From: Globodera rostochiensis
Lineage: Eukaryota > Nematoda > Chromadorea > Rhabditida > Heteroderidae
Assembly: GCA_018350325.1 (NCBI GenBank)
Contig: JAEVLN010000005.1
Location: 878,142-942,141 of the forward strand
Direction of reading: 5' to 3'
DNA: 64,000 nt
Shown here: piece by piece, positions 36,897-48,423 of the stretch
How positions within the stretch are numbered: the stretch's first letter is position 1
How the letters are laid out: each line of letters begins with the position of its first letter
Notes under the pieces: model-generated
Told to the model about the DNA's origin: nothing
Database searches by the model: none
Seen by the model: only the letters and a program-made list of their open reading frames with translations
Made by a program: the position numbers and the translations under genes

Positions 36897-36905
36897 AGTG
36901 CGGTC

Positions 36906-37216
36906 AACCTCCCACTCGAAAACAATACAAAAAAGGGTATATAGATTTTATCATATGCTAAAATTAGTGCTTATTACGAATTAGTCGATAGAAATTTGAA
37001 TCGGTTGAAAAGTGGGGCGAGACGGAGGCCGGAGGAAGAAGTCTGACGAGCGCCACTGGGGGGCGAGCGCGCGAGACCCCCAGCCGGGTCACGCGCGGAC
37101 TTCTTCCGGAGCCCGAAGTCTCTCCCCCCCCCCCCCACTTTTCAAAAATTTTAACCGATTTAAAAATCGCTTTAAATTCTCTATTTTTTTCTATTGACGA
37201 ATTCGTAATTATCTTG
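36906..37216. mobile_element. Inverted-repeat element with GC-rich core
   Basis: Ends AACCTCCCACTCGAAAACAA and, as reverse complement, AACCCTCCACTCGAAAACAA. Inner arms pair (GTTGAAAAGTGGGG / CCCCACTTTTCAA; ATTAGTCGATAGAAA / CTATTGACGAATTC) around a G/C-rich core at 37016-37130. It directly abuts the preceding element's target duplication. Confidence 0.6.
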
Positions 37217-37628
37217 TTTTCGAGTGGAGGGTTAACTGCACTATATCCAAAAAAATATATGCCAAACTGTTAGAATTTTCATAATTTATGGGAAAAGTGT
37301 TAAAATAATTAATTATTTATTTCTAGGGCACTATAACTTATGCTTAAAGCAATTTTAGGAGCCGAAACTTTAAATGTTTTTCGCGAAAATCAATGTGTTT
37401 TTATTAATTTATAATTTAATATAATGTTATGTCTAATATAATTGTATACACTAAAATAAAATGAATAAAATCTTGGCTTTGTATTGATGAATTATCATTT
37501 AGTAGCATTTGGCAACGTCAATCGCGTTGTATATATTGATTATGTGTCATGAATAATAATTATTGGATACTGCCAAATGCCGATGTTAACCTATCGATTC
37601 TCGCCAAAATATTTCTTTCGTTATTAAT

Positions 37629-38114
37629 TTATAAAAAAATTTGTATAATAAAATAAGTTTCACAAATCAGAATAGGATCAAAGCAGCTCGACCGATATTT
37701 CACATTTCCCCAATTGAATTTAGCAAACTTCGCCTGATTAAGTGTCAACAGAATGTCACTTTCCCACAGTTCGTCCGTGCCGTTCGCATGCGCATTGATT
37801 TCAGGGATAGGTGGATGACCCGCCGGATGTTTGGCTTGTTGGGCCTCGATCTCCTTCCGATTAGCTTCGATCTGCTTCTTCCTGTTGGCTTCGATCAGTT
37901 CGATTTGCTTCTTCCGATTGGTTTCGATCAGTTCGATTTGCTTCTTCCGATTGGCTTCGATCATTTCGATTTGCTTCTTCCGATTGGCTTCGATCAGTTC
38001 GATTTGCTTTCGCATTCGCTCTTTGGCCTTCTTGGGCTTCTCGGTCTTCAGTTTGTCCCTGACATATCGGATTATTTCACGCTTTGCTCTCTTTTTGTCC
38101 TCCTCTTCTTGACT
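37629..38114 (-). CDS. Partial gene: charged protein with 11-residue KKQIELIEANR repeats
   Basis: Open from a probable splice acceptor at 38115 to a stop at 37629, 161 residues. The first part is highly charged (EEEDKKRAKREIIRYVRDKL), followed by four to five tandem copies of an 11-residue unit (KKQIELIEANR; 33-bp DNA repeat) predicted to be helical, then a Pro/His spacer and an aromatic tail. No start codon or signal peptide was found; upstream exon(s) beyond 38115 were not identified. It is unrecognised. Tandem in-frame repeats fit the window's trend for repeat-expanding proteins. It could be part of a longer gene or a decaying copy. Confidence 0.45.
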   Translation of the reverse strand, partial: SQEEEDKKRAKREIIRYVRDKLKTEKPKKAKERMRKQIELIEANRKKQIEMIEANRKKQIELIETNRKKQIELIEANRKKQIEANRKEIEAQQAKHPAGHPPIPEINAHANGTDELWESDILLTLNQAKFAKFNWGNVKYRSSCFDPILICETYFIIQIFL

Positions 38115-39205
38115 CTAGCCGAATGGCATTGCGTTTCTCCCGCTTCCATTGTCAATATAAAACGTCGCGCCAAATGCTCTGATCCAGCTTGATCCGGTCT
38201 GATACACAACGATTGTGCTGAAGCAAATTGACTCCTTCATATTATCGCCTGGGGGTCTTCTTATGACCAAGTTTCGTATTCGAAAGACGACTTCGCTAGT
38301 TTCGCTTCAATTTCTTAAATTATAAGTGTTTTTTTCGATTGCAGAAGGCTGGCAAAAGATATGGTCGAAAAAGAATTTATTTGATAATTTAAAAGAAAAT
38401 TTGAGAAATGAATCAAGTTTTTGTTTTGTGAACGCAATTACGGACCCTCAAGGGTAAATTGGAAATATTGCATATTATTTGTCGTTGCAAATAAACAAAA
38501 TTTATTGTTCAAAAAGCCATCGCACATTTCTGTTATTTCAATATATTCCTTCCGTTTGCGGCCATATTTTAAATGCTCACTAAAGCATGGCCGCCGAATC
38601 AACTTTTTGTTTGCCAAAAATAAAAAAAAGCAGTGATAAAGAAACCGGAATTTTTCGAAAGTAAAGGGTAAGGGATGTGGACAGTCAGGGGAAGGGGGAT
38701 AATATTAAAGGCAGAAGGGCTAGAAACACGGAAATCCCCACCCCGTAATCCCTGACTGGCCCGATCTGTTCATCCGGGCTCTATATTATCGTAAATGCAA
38801 GAAATATCCAGAGTATACGTACTTTAACAGTACTTGAACGGACCCTTTTACTTAAACATTTAAAATGTACTTAATGTGCCTTTTATCTCAATTTTGTTTT
38901 TCCATATTTGAACTATGCAAAAAAACATCACCCAGAAAACTTTTTTAAATCTTTTAAAATGGTGATTTTTTCGCCAATTTTAGGCACATTTTTACAAGCA
39001 TCAGCCTGTTGTACTGAATCCAATGCCTTTCCAATGCGAACCAAGCGCCATTATTCAATGTTTACCCATTAATTTAAAGTTTTCCAACTAAAAACCTTTC
39101 TGAGTTGTTCACAGGAGGAAATAGTGTAAAATTTGTCGCTTGAGAAGAGGGGAGGACTCAATGGCGCAAAGTTGTTAAGCTCTCCCATTTAATTTAATAA
39201 GACAA
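38115..39205. other. Gene-less interval
   Basis: No supported gene, although upstream exons of the preceding partial gene may lie here. Confidence 0.4.
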
Positions 39206-39207
39206 TA

Positions 39208-39955
39208 CAGGGTGCGTAAAAAGTTCCCGCACTTTTTTTCATTTTAATTATAGGGTCTAAAACATCTTTATTTCAAAAAGCTGAGTTCAGAATTGGATTC
39301 TTCAGAGTTTTTTTTGGCTAGAAAACAAATAGAAAAAGTTAGTTTCTCCCAGAAAAAGAGCCATTTAACAAATCACAAGCCCTCAAAAATGCCCAAAAAT
39401 TATTAGCATTTAGTCGCGACTTTTTTTTTGGCCATTTTGTTCACTACATACTCAAGCGGTGATTTCAGTGCCCCAATTGCTCTAAATCTGGTAGTTTGAA
39501 GCCTTTGCTCTTAAAATAACCACAATAGACATCCATAGAATTCATACCCTTCAAGTGACTTGGCCAAATGTGTTATATTAAAATCCGTCAAACCAATCGT
39601 AAAAAATGCTAATTTTACTTTTGAGCTATGAGCGCAATAAAAATCTCAAGATTAGCTGCAAGGGGTCGTTATTTGAGTAAAAGAAGCCGATTTAAAGTGT
39701 TTGAATGCTTTATATAGAAGCAGAGCTGGATTTTGTAGTGGCCCCAAGGCCGAAAAAGAGGCGCGACCAACGAAATAATTTTCGGAAGCGTTTGGACGCC
39801 TGTATCGCAGCCGAGGGATTCATTTCGAACATATGTTGTGATTAAGTTTTAGCCCTGATTCTGATGAACATTTTGTGTGTAATATTTATGTTTTTTTTTT
39901 TTATTCATAAAACAAAAATTGATTTAAAAAGTGCGGGAACTTTTTACGCACCCTG
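39208..39955 (+). mobile_element. Non-autonomous Tc1/mariner element with transposase C-terminal relic
   Basis: Terminal inverted repeats CAGGGTGCGTAAAAAGTTCC and reverse complement, flanked by TA on both sides (39206-39207 and 39956-39957). Near the right end the plus strand reads NNFRKRLDACIAAEGFISNI followed shortly by a stop, which resembles the C-terminal tail of mariner/Tc1 transposases. The rest of the transposase is missing, so the copy cannot move on its own. Confidence 0.8.
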
Positions 39956-40045
39956 TATACAAAACACGATCGGAAGATAAATCGACTCTGGAGAACGCAA
40001 GTGATTTTTAATGAATGCAGATAACCGCGGGCGGATAACTGATTG

Positions 40046-40335
40046 GCAGACATTTGCGCCGCGGACATTTGCGCCGCGAACATTTGCGCCGCGGACATTT
40101 GCGCCGCGGACATTTGCGCCGCGGACATTTGCGCCGCGGACATTTGCGCCGCGGACATTTGCGCCACGGACATTTGCGCCGCGGACATTTGCGCCGCGGA
40201 CATTTGCGCCGCGGACATTTGCGCCACGGACATTTGCGCCGCGGACATTTGCGCCGCGGACATTTGCGCCGCGGACATTTGCGCCGCGGACATTTGCGCC
40301 GCGGACATTTGCGCCGCGGACATTTGCGCCGCAGG
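40046..40335. repeat. 15-bp minisatellite (about 19 copies)
   Basis: Tandem GCGGACATTTGCGCC units with rare variants (ACGG for GCGG). The array stays open in several frames on both strands, producing spurious repeat proteins; I do not call these genes. Confidence 0.95.
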
Positions 40336-40439
40336 GAAAATTCTACATTTGCGCCGAGAAAAAATCTAACTCAAAATTTAAAAATGCGGAAAGTATGGGG
40401 CATAAGGCCAAGGCTAAAAATCACTCAAAAAGGGTTTCG

Positions 40440-40488
40440 TTAGGCTTAGGCCTAAGCCACCCTAGGTTGGGGTTCGTTAGGCTTAGGC
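40440..40488. repeat. Two telomere-like TTAGGC dimers
   Basis: TTAGGCTTAGGC occurs at 40440-40451 and 40477-40488, each followed immediately by CTAAG, so each forms a small palindrome. TTAGGC is the telomeric unit of many nematodes. They lie between the two minisatellites. Confidence 0.6.
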
Positions 40489-40639
40489 CTAAGATTGGAA
40501 TTTTTGATGAAAATAAGTGAATCTTAAAATAAAAATAGGGTCTCCCCTATGCTTTTTCAATTCGCGGCGCATTCGCGGCGCACATGTCACGTTTACCCCT
40601 ACGGCGCAAATGTCGCAGCGTATGTGTCGCGGCGCAAAT

Positions 40640-40930
40640 GTAGAATTTTCGCTGCGGCGCAAATGTCTATTTTTGGCTTGAGGCGCAAATGTCGCGGCGC
40701 AAATGTCTATTTTGGCTTGAGGCGCAAATGTCGCGGCGCAAATGTCTATTTTGGCTTGAGGCGCAAATGTCGCGGCGCAAATGTCTATTTTGGCTTGAGG
40801 CGCAAATGTCGCGGCGCAAATGTCTATTTTGGCTTGAGGCGCAAATGTCGCGGCGCAAATGTCTATTTTGGCTTGAGGCGCAAATGTCGCGGCGCAAATG
40901 TCTATTTTGACTTGCGGCGCAAATGCCCTG
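40640..40930. repeat. 39-bp minisatellite related to the 15-bp array
   Basis: About six copies of a 39-bp unit, GGCGCAAATGTCGCGGCGCA plus AATGTCTATTTTGGCTTGA. The core GGCGCAAATGTC is the reverse complement of the 15-bp unit's GACATTTGCGCC, so the two arrays are inverted relatives. Confidence 0.92.
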
Positions 40931-40940
40931 CCACAGAATA

Positions 40941-41407
40941 ACCAGTTATGGAATTTTCAAATCATGGACGGGCGGTTAACGATATTTTGAGGACGAGCGG
41001 ATACGGTAAGAAAATTCCCAACAGCGCACAAATCAGGAATGTAACCGGATTCCGGATTTCTGGACATTTTTGGGTCCGGGATTCCGGTTTTTTCCGGACT
41101 TGTTAGCAAAAAAATTTGGAAATTTGCGGAAATTTTCACAAAAACTGGCAGATTTTTCGTTGTTTTTTTGGGTCTTTGCCCAGGGAGTCGGCAGTGCCGT
41201 TAGGCGGCACCAAGACGGAATTTGTTAATGATCCAAAAAATGCATCGCGAAAGGGCGTAAAAAACATTAAATTTTTGAGATTTCGGAATTTTCCGGGCAT
41301 TTTTTTTGGGCCTCCGGTTAGATCCCTGGGGCACATGCCTGCGGGGAAAAACTAATACATTGGTCGAATAAGCCAAAACTGATCGTTTAAAAAAACCACT
41401 TTGAAAT
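40941..41407. other. Gene-less interval downstream of paralogue C
   Basis: No gene. Contains a degenerate GGCAGTGCCGTTAGGCGGC hairpin (around 41190-41210) of the dispersed GC-rich type. Confidence 0.4.
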
Positions 41408-44400
41408 TTACTTCTGAATGTTTACAATCGGATTTCTGTTGCAATGCTTCTTGTAATAAGACATCCAGCTAGTTCTTTTATCATTGGATGCGACCTGATC
41501 CCAATAATTGATCAGCTCATTGAGTTGTTCAACACATTTTGCCAAAAAACTTTTGATCAGATGCCAAGCAAACGTGTCAAATTCAATATTGTGAATAATT
41601 GCCTCAGTCTCGGGCGTAAACAAATCACTGAGGATGGCATCATAAACTTTTGCATAAATCGTGGCATTTTTTATGGTAATCAATTCCTTTTGACCCGCGT
41701 ATTTGGCCATAAGTTTTTGCATTGACGTATAGTATATGTGTTTAAATGTTGTTGCGTATGCCATTCTGTAAAAGATTTGGGGTTAATTGGGCGCCAGTGG
41801 CATTTGAGTCAGCGCCTTCCATAGCTGGTGCACGTGATTAAAAAAAAGCCGTGAGCCTTGATCCGTGATCACGGCTTCCCAAAAAGGCCGTGATTTTGCG
41901 TGATTAGCGATCCGTGATTTAAAAAAAGAAGAAATATAACGGGAATCCTGAACGAAATTTCCGTAAAAACCCTACGCGAATACCGCGGGAGCAGGAAAAA
42001 TTAGATATTTAACACAAAGAATTTTTAGAATTTTACTTCAACACCAATCACCGATAATTTCAAAAAATTCGTATGATCAAGGCCTCCGGGCGTGATCCGT
42101 GATCCCGAGACGGGGCGAGATTTCCGGTGCCAGTTTTTAACAAAAAAAATTTAATATATTTGGCCAAAATTCAACAATTTCAATAAAGTAGTGTTTTTAA
42201 GAATTCTATTGAATCACGGGACGATAAGATGCTGTCTTAAGAATTTTGAAAGAATTTACCACTTTTTACTTTGGAATTTTGATAAAAATTAATTAATTTC
42301 TTGAAACAATTTTTAAAAGTTGCACTTTTTCATCTTCTAACTTATTTTTTCTTCGCAATAAATATCGCAATATTTTTTTTTGTTCAATACGATAAACAAT
42401 ATGATATTTCGATAAGTTTTTTGTGAATATCGCCATAACATATTGTGTCGTGCCAAAAACTGTCAGTCCCGGAATCAAAATGTTTACTCCCGGCATTCGC
42501 AATTTCGCCGAATTGCGTTTTAGTTTTTAAAAAAATCCCTGACCCCGCTTCACTTTACTTTAAACGAGGGAGCCATGCAAAATACCTCGAATTTAAGCTC
42601 CCAAAACTGAATTGATTGGCTAACATAAAAATTTGCTTCAAGTTCAATGCTGGCTTAACCAAAATTAGGCACGAAATATTTTGTTCACTAATTACTTCAA
42701 ATTGTTCTAATCGCAATTTTGAAGATAAATAGGCGTCAATTAGCGGCGCGACAGTCACATCAACAGCAAAAAAAGCCAAATTCATTCTCTCTTTGCATGT
42801 CTCAATTTGATCAAATTTGACAAAGATTTGCAACTTAATTGCATAAATAAATTTATTAAAAAATAGGCAAAAAATTCACTTATTATCCATTTGCTTAAAG
42901 AAAAAGATTCTTAAGTCAACTAATGCTTTTTGCTGTTCGATAGTCTAGATTCTCGAGATCAGTAAGTTTTTTGTTGCTGTTTACCAAATGTTCGCGGTCT
43001 AAAGCGGTGAATTTTATTAAGGACGAATTGAATTCCATCGAAAGGTATTTCATTGCCCCATAAAGCCAAATCAACAGTGCTTCTTTTTCGGATTTGTTTG
43101 GCATAATCTTTAAAAAAATATTAAATTTATTTTATTTTTAATATTAGGTTAATACAAATTTCCCAGTAAAATTATTACAAAAATGCCTCCCAAAATCAAA
43201 AAAACAAAAAAATATTTTCACTTAATGAGGTGCATTTATTTAATTTTAGTTAGAAATAATAATAAATGTGATAGTTACGGAAAAACAAATTTCTGATAAA
43301 TTTAGACCCCCGAATTTTGAGATTTTTTTAGGTCGTATTTGAGGTCATATTGTTATACAATTTTGCGACCCCAATTATTACTTTAAACTTTTCTATTCCG
43401 TTTCCGTCGTATGGCGCCTCCAATAATCCAAATAATTTTCTGTACAGACGCCGATAGAAGAAGAGCAGTTTTGTCTTCACGAGATAAGCTTCGGGTTTTG
43501 TCTCCATACTTAAAATAAACAAATAAAATATAAAAAATATAAAAAACTATTTTTATAATCTTTTAATGAAAGAGTAATAAACATTTAAATCACTAAACTG
43601 CTTTAAACTTTCATAGCTGAAACTTACTTGAAAAGACTTTGGCCAAAGACAGCTTTGAGCTGATTTTCAATATCATCGATCATCTCGCCGCACAAATGAA
43701 TGCTTTTGATCTGATCGTCCCCTAAAAACTTCTTCTTGAGGCGCTTCACTACACTTTTTGGCTTCATTTTCTTTACATGCTGATCCAACATTTTAGCAAC
43801 AATGTCTTCTACAACTATTGTTGATGAACCGGACTGCGCTATTAGCTCCAATGTGCCATTGATGGCGCCCGGTAATATATCGAGTGCAATTAGACTCAAG
43901 TCAACAATGTGCCAAACTAGGTGCACTGAATTTTGCAAACAAAAAACATTTTATTATATGAGCAATTTTATTTTGTTGATTTTTGCTTTATTAAGAAATT
44001 CAATGCTATTTTTTTATATTTAAATTTTACTTAAAACGCGCTAATGATTGAATGTTAATCTTTAAATAATTGTTATGCCTATTATACATATGTATTACGG
44101 TAAATGGGCATACGGGAAATCCCCGGGGAATTCCGAAATTTACCGATTTCCAAAATGTTTTCACCCAAATTTTTGTTTTTTTGTGTATTCGAACTCTCGG
44201 CATGATCAGCAGATGATTCCTTCGATGTGGAGCTATTTTTTGACCTTTTTTCTTCATGAGCAATATAATTTGATTTATTTAAGTTTTGTTGCGCTTCAAA
44301 CGGATGTTTTAATTGTTTCCCTTTTTCTAAATAAACCGCCTGATTTTTATTGTCAATTTGTGGCGTATTTTGTTGTTTCCGTTTTCCACGGTCTGTGGAA

Positions 44401-45821
44401 CGATTTTGAGGAGATACCATTAAAGGATTTAAAATCTCAGAAGTTTGCATATCATTGGCATCATTTTGATCAATAATTACTGGATGATCATTCAAATGAT
44501 AATTTTGATTAAAATGATGCCATTCTTGATTGTAAATATTGATCGGTTGCTGGTCAATTGTTTGTTTTAATTCCAATTGGTGGTCATTGAAATTTTGTCT
44601 ATTCATCTCATCCATAGAGGCATTCCATTCCGGCTTGACGGCATTAAATTGCTGCTGGTCCATTGCTGGGTTTAAATCCATTTGATCAACGCTGAAAAGT
44701 TGTTTATCCAAAGAAGGAAGCCATTCTTGATTATATAAATTGAACTGATCAAAATGCGATGATGGATTCCATCCATAAAAACTAGCATTTTGATTTAAAT
44801 TTTCAATTAAAAACTGATTAATTTGATGCTGATCAAGGCCCGGATTTGCTGCCATTAAAATATTTAGCTGATTTCGATAGAGTTCTTCATCAGTAAACTG
44901 CTGATTGTTGTGATCTTGATGAAAGCCATGCGCTGCTGCTTGATGCTGATTGATCAGATCCTGATTAAGACCAAGATGATTGATTTGATTTTGATCAATG
45001 TACTGGTTTGCTGCCATTTGATGATTTGGATAAAATTTCTGATCAGCCAAATGCTGATTGGACTGATCATGATAAAAGCTATGAATTGATTCTAGATGTT
45101 GATTGACGTGATCTTGAATAATCCCCTGATTTGCTGTCATTGGTATATTTATATGATCTGGATAATGTTGCTGCTCAACCGAATACTGATTGATCTGATC
45201 TTCATTAAAACCCAGATAGGCTGCTCTAGGTGGCTGATTGAGATGAAAGCCATGCGTTGCTGCTTGCTGATTGGTCTGATCCTGACTAAGACCCCGATTT
45301 GATGCAATCACCATATTTAGTTGATTTGGGTTGGATTTCAAATCTGTAGCAAGATGATTGATTTGGTTTTGATCAAGGCCCTGGTTTGCTGCTGTTTGAT
45401 AATTTGGATAAAATTTTTGATCAGCCAAATGCTGATTGGACTGATCATGATAAAAGCCATGAACTTCTGCTAGATGCTGATTGGTCTGACTCGGTTCCTG
45501 CTTTGGTGTCATTAGCATATTTATTGGGTCTACATGAACTTTCTGGTCGATCAAATGCTGATTCATATGATGCGGATTAAGATTCTGATTTGCTAACATG
45601 GGCTGATTGTTTTGTTCGTGATAAATGCCTTGCGTTGTTGCTTTGTTCAGAAGGCTATACGTTGTTGGCTGATTGATCTGATCTGGACTAGAGCTAAAAG
45701 AAGCATTCGGTGTTTTTGAGCTTGATACACTGCTCCTCCGTTCACTGCTGCCTAAAGCGTTTAGCGAATCCATCCTTGATTCATTGGAGGTTAAATGGTG
45801 AACAACTTGGCAAAAATCCAT
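41408..45821 (-). CDS. Paralogue C: large Q/N-rich protein with the shared C-terminal module, no visible signal peptide
   Basis: Six exons: 45821-44144, 43925-43628, 43508-43382, 43107-42985, 42833-42586, 41765-41408; 943 aa with the same phase pattern (1,2,0,0,2) as A. Exon 1 encodes ~559 residues dominated by imperfect repeats rich in Gln, Asn, His and Asp (e.g. FYHDQSNQHLADQKFYPN occurs twice), ending in a Lys/Ser-rich stretch. The conserved part includes ENQLKAVFGQSLFN, FFYRRLYRKLFGLLEAPY, KEALLIWLYGAM, ISEQNISCLILV and LIKSFLAKCVEQLNELINYW. The first ATG gives MDFCQVVHHLTSNES, which is not a signal peptide, and none was found in 46 kb-side flanking sequence, which is occupied by MITEs. 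The secretion exon may be lost, unrecognised or further away. Function unknown. Confidence 0.82.
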
Positions 45822-45993
45822 TTTGTTAACAAGGTACACTTAAAAAGAATGCTTGTACACGCTGAAAGGGTCGAATGTATAACCCTTTTTCGACTTTTAC
45901 TCAGTCGAGGAATCAATCAGACACATTTTAATCATTTAAATAAATTATTTGGAAATTGCCTAAATCCCATTCTACATATTCGAAAATAAAAGG

Positions 45994-46296
45994 GGTGCTA
46001 GGTCATTTCTTAAATTCCGCCACCATGGGCGTTTCTTAAATCCGCCACATATATTTTGATGAAGTAATTTCATGCTTAGCACTATTTTAAAAAAATGTGT
46101 TAAATCAGTAACGCCTTATATCATTCAAAAGCTCTAAATGAGTAGAAAAAGCATTACAGGAAAGTCCAAGTGGTTTGAGAAAAGTTTCAAAAAATTATAA
46201 TGTAAATAAGGTTTAAGCGATTAGTGTGGTGTGAATAATAATGTTAAAACTATTTCATAAAATATATGTGGCAGAATTTAGAAACGTCCCAGCACG
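45994..46296. mobile_element. MITE with perfect 9-bp target duplication, upstream of paralogue C
   Basis: Ends GGTGCTAGGTCATTTCTTAA and, as reverse complement, CGTGCTGGGACGTTTCTAAA, flanked by aataaaagg at 45985-45993 and 46297-46305. A second right end (GAATTTAAGAAACGACCCAG, around 46497-46519) lies downstream, marking a partial second copy. Confidence 0.75.
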
Positions 46297-47524
46297 AATA
46301 AAAGGTAACCAGTAAAACTGCCAAAAATCGGGCTTTTCATGGTTTTCTGATCATAATTTTAAACCTTGATTTACTGCTTTGTTTAGGTTTCAAATAGTTT
46401 CTACTCATTTAGAGCTTTGCATTAGTATAAGGCTTAAGTGATTTGGAGTGAATAAAGTTATAATGTCTAAAATTACATCATAAAATATATGTTGCGGAAT
46501 TTAAGAAACGACCCAGCACGCCTCGACCACTGCTGACCTTTCTGTGTTCCGTGGCTTGGTCCAGCTTGTCCCATGGGAATCATGGCCTGTTTGTCGTGGG
46601 CATGGTCTCCTCCGTCCGTTACACGCTCTGCTCAAATAATTTCCATGAAATAAATTCAGCATAATTTTCTTTTACCCAAAAATTAAGAATGTTATTATGA
46701 ATTAAATGGCATTGTTTATTGGCCTAAAATTGGTGATCTGACTAAAGATACGAGTTCAAGATCATAGCAAGATGTGACTTTACTTATGACCGGGACCGAA
46801 TACCCATTTTAAAGCACTCATTCGTTGCAATTTGACCTGATTTGGACCCCAAAGTCATTTTCTGATCGATCTGATTTTTATTACCGTACACACATATTTA
46901 AATTAGTACCAATGTTTTGGTTGTTCATACCAACACAAAATTTCTCCACAAATGACACAAACAATACAATTACAATGAAGACATTCATTCTATAATACTA
47001 AAATTTTATCTGTTTGTTAAAAAAACATTGATTATAGCATTAAATAAAGATCTAAAACCAAATTTAAAAGTTAAATAAAATTTTCTTTGGACATTTTAGC
47101 ATATGTATTTATAATATATAACTCTTTATCTTTAAAATTGCGTCAAAAATCAAAAAAAAATATGGACTTGGAAATAATACAACACTAAGTTAAATCAGAT
47201 AGCAAAGCGAATGCAATAAATTTTTTTTGGTTAGCCCATTATTTCCTAAGCATCGATTTCAAATAATCAATACATATGATTACGAGCATCACGATGAAAT
47301 ATTTTTGTTTTTTTGCTGAAAAATATTCGTAAATGAAAAAGATTATTTTAAAAATTAAAAGATAATGCGTTATGCCCAAACTTTAGAGAGCATTTCGATG
47401 TGCCGCCATTCCATTGTCAATTTGCGCAGCACTTTTAAACAAAAAAGTGTAGTCTTCCTCATAATTAAGATAAATTGAGCAGCATTTTCTCGCTTTAGGT
47501 AGCGACTAAAATATTCAAATTTAA
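46297..47524. other. Gene-less interval
   Basis: Partial MITE copy (to ~46520), then AT-rich sequence with no supported gene. Confidence 0.4.
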
Positions 47525-48240
47525 TAAAACGATAAAATTCATTTTGGCCGAATTCGAATCCTGCCGCTCAGATGCAATTTCCCGCGCGGATATCCGCGGA
47601 TCTGACTGTCATGTCCGTCTCCATCCGTCCGTTGCACTTTTCTTAATCCCATATCCGCAATATCCGGATAATCCTTGGATATCCGGATGATTTCTGCCAG
47701 AAATTCACGTGAACATTTATTCTTTGACTTTTGGACATTGGTCTTTGAAGTGAATTTTGATGATATTGAAAAGGTCTGTCCCGTAAAAAACGCTATTTTT
47801 TTAAAAGGCCAACCCAAAAATGGAATCTCCGCCTCGCGCGGCTTTAAAGACCAAAGTTGGAACCAAACGGGTTTATTGCGTAACGTTTTGGCGGTCTCCG
47901 ATTGGTTTTCGATAGTAATTTATGAATGATGATTGTGGTTGATCATCTAAAATCGCGATTTTTTGTAAACAGTGACCATAATCGGAGCAACTTTTGGCGG
48001 CGGGGTCGCCAAAGGGGCTTAATTAGTAAAATTACTAATTTCTGACTAATTACCCTTTGTGCAAAACTTTTTGTAAGGTTTCATGCAATTTTCTATATTT
48101 AAGCAACAGATTATTCTTAACAACCTAAACTTTAATTTTACTCATAAACCCGAGTTTGTCATAAACCGCCTAATCAAGATTACCCATAAAGAATGTGCAC
48201 ATTTTGGTCAATTTAGCAAAATCATATTCTGATCAAAACG

Positions 48241-48423
48241 ATGCGTTTCTTCTTGGCGATCACTTTTCTGCTAATTATTGCCACACTTTTGGTTGTGCCG
48301 ATGGCCGTTGCGGTGGACGGTGCCGCTGCTCCCAGACATCGGCGACAATGGCTGTCCGCCGCCCGGGGCGCCGGAGGTGACAGCGGAAGCTTTTGGAGTC
48401 TCCTCGGAAGACGCCGCCGCTGA
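48241..48423 (+). CDS. Small secreted peptide, 60 aa, copy 1
   Basis: ATG at 48241. Residues 1-25 are a textbook signal peptide (MRFFLAITFLLIIATLLVVP). The mature part is ~35 residues, Ala/Gly/Arg-rich, and ends in a basic GRRRR. I do not recognise it; a processed peptide or small effector is possible. A second frame (DIGDNGCPPPGAPEVTAEAF and on to a stop at 48517) is also open across the same DNA, so an ancient frameshift or missed intron cannot be excluded. One substitution against the third copy is synonymous in the 60-aa frame and Ala/Val in the other, weakly favouring this frame. Confidence 0.55.
   Translation: MRFFLAITFLLIIATLLVVPMAVAVDGAAAPRHRRQWLSAARGAGGDSGSFWSLLGRRRR

Noticed and set aside
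40011..40520. Repeat 'proteins' (APRTF, AAQMS, RRGHL units) over the minisatellite
   Set aside because: A 15-bp tandem array is open in several frames by construction; no start context or splice support.
40640..40930. CRISPR-like array
   Set aside because: Units are contiguous with no unique spacers and the genome is eukaryotic; it is a minisatellite.
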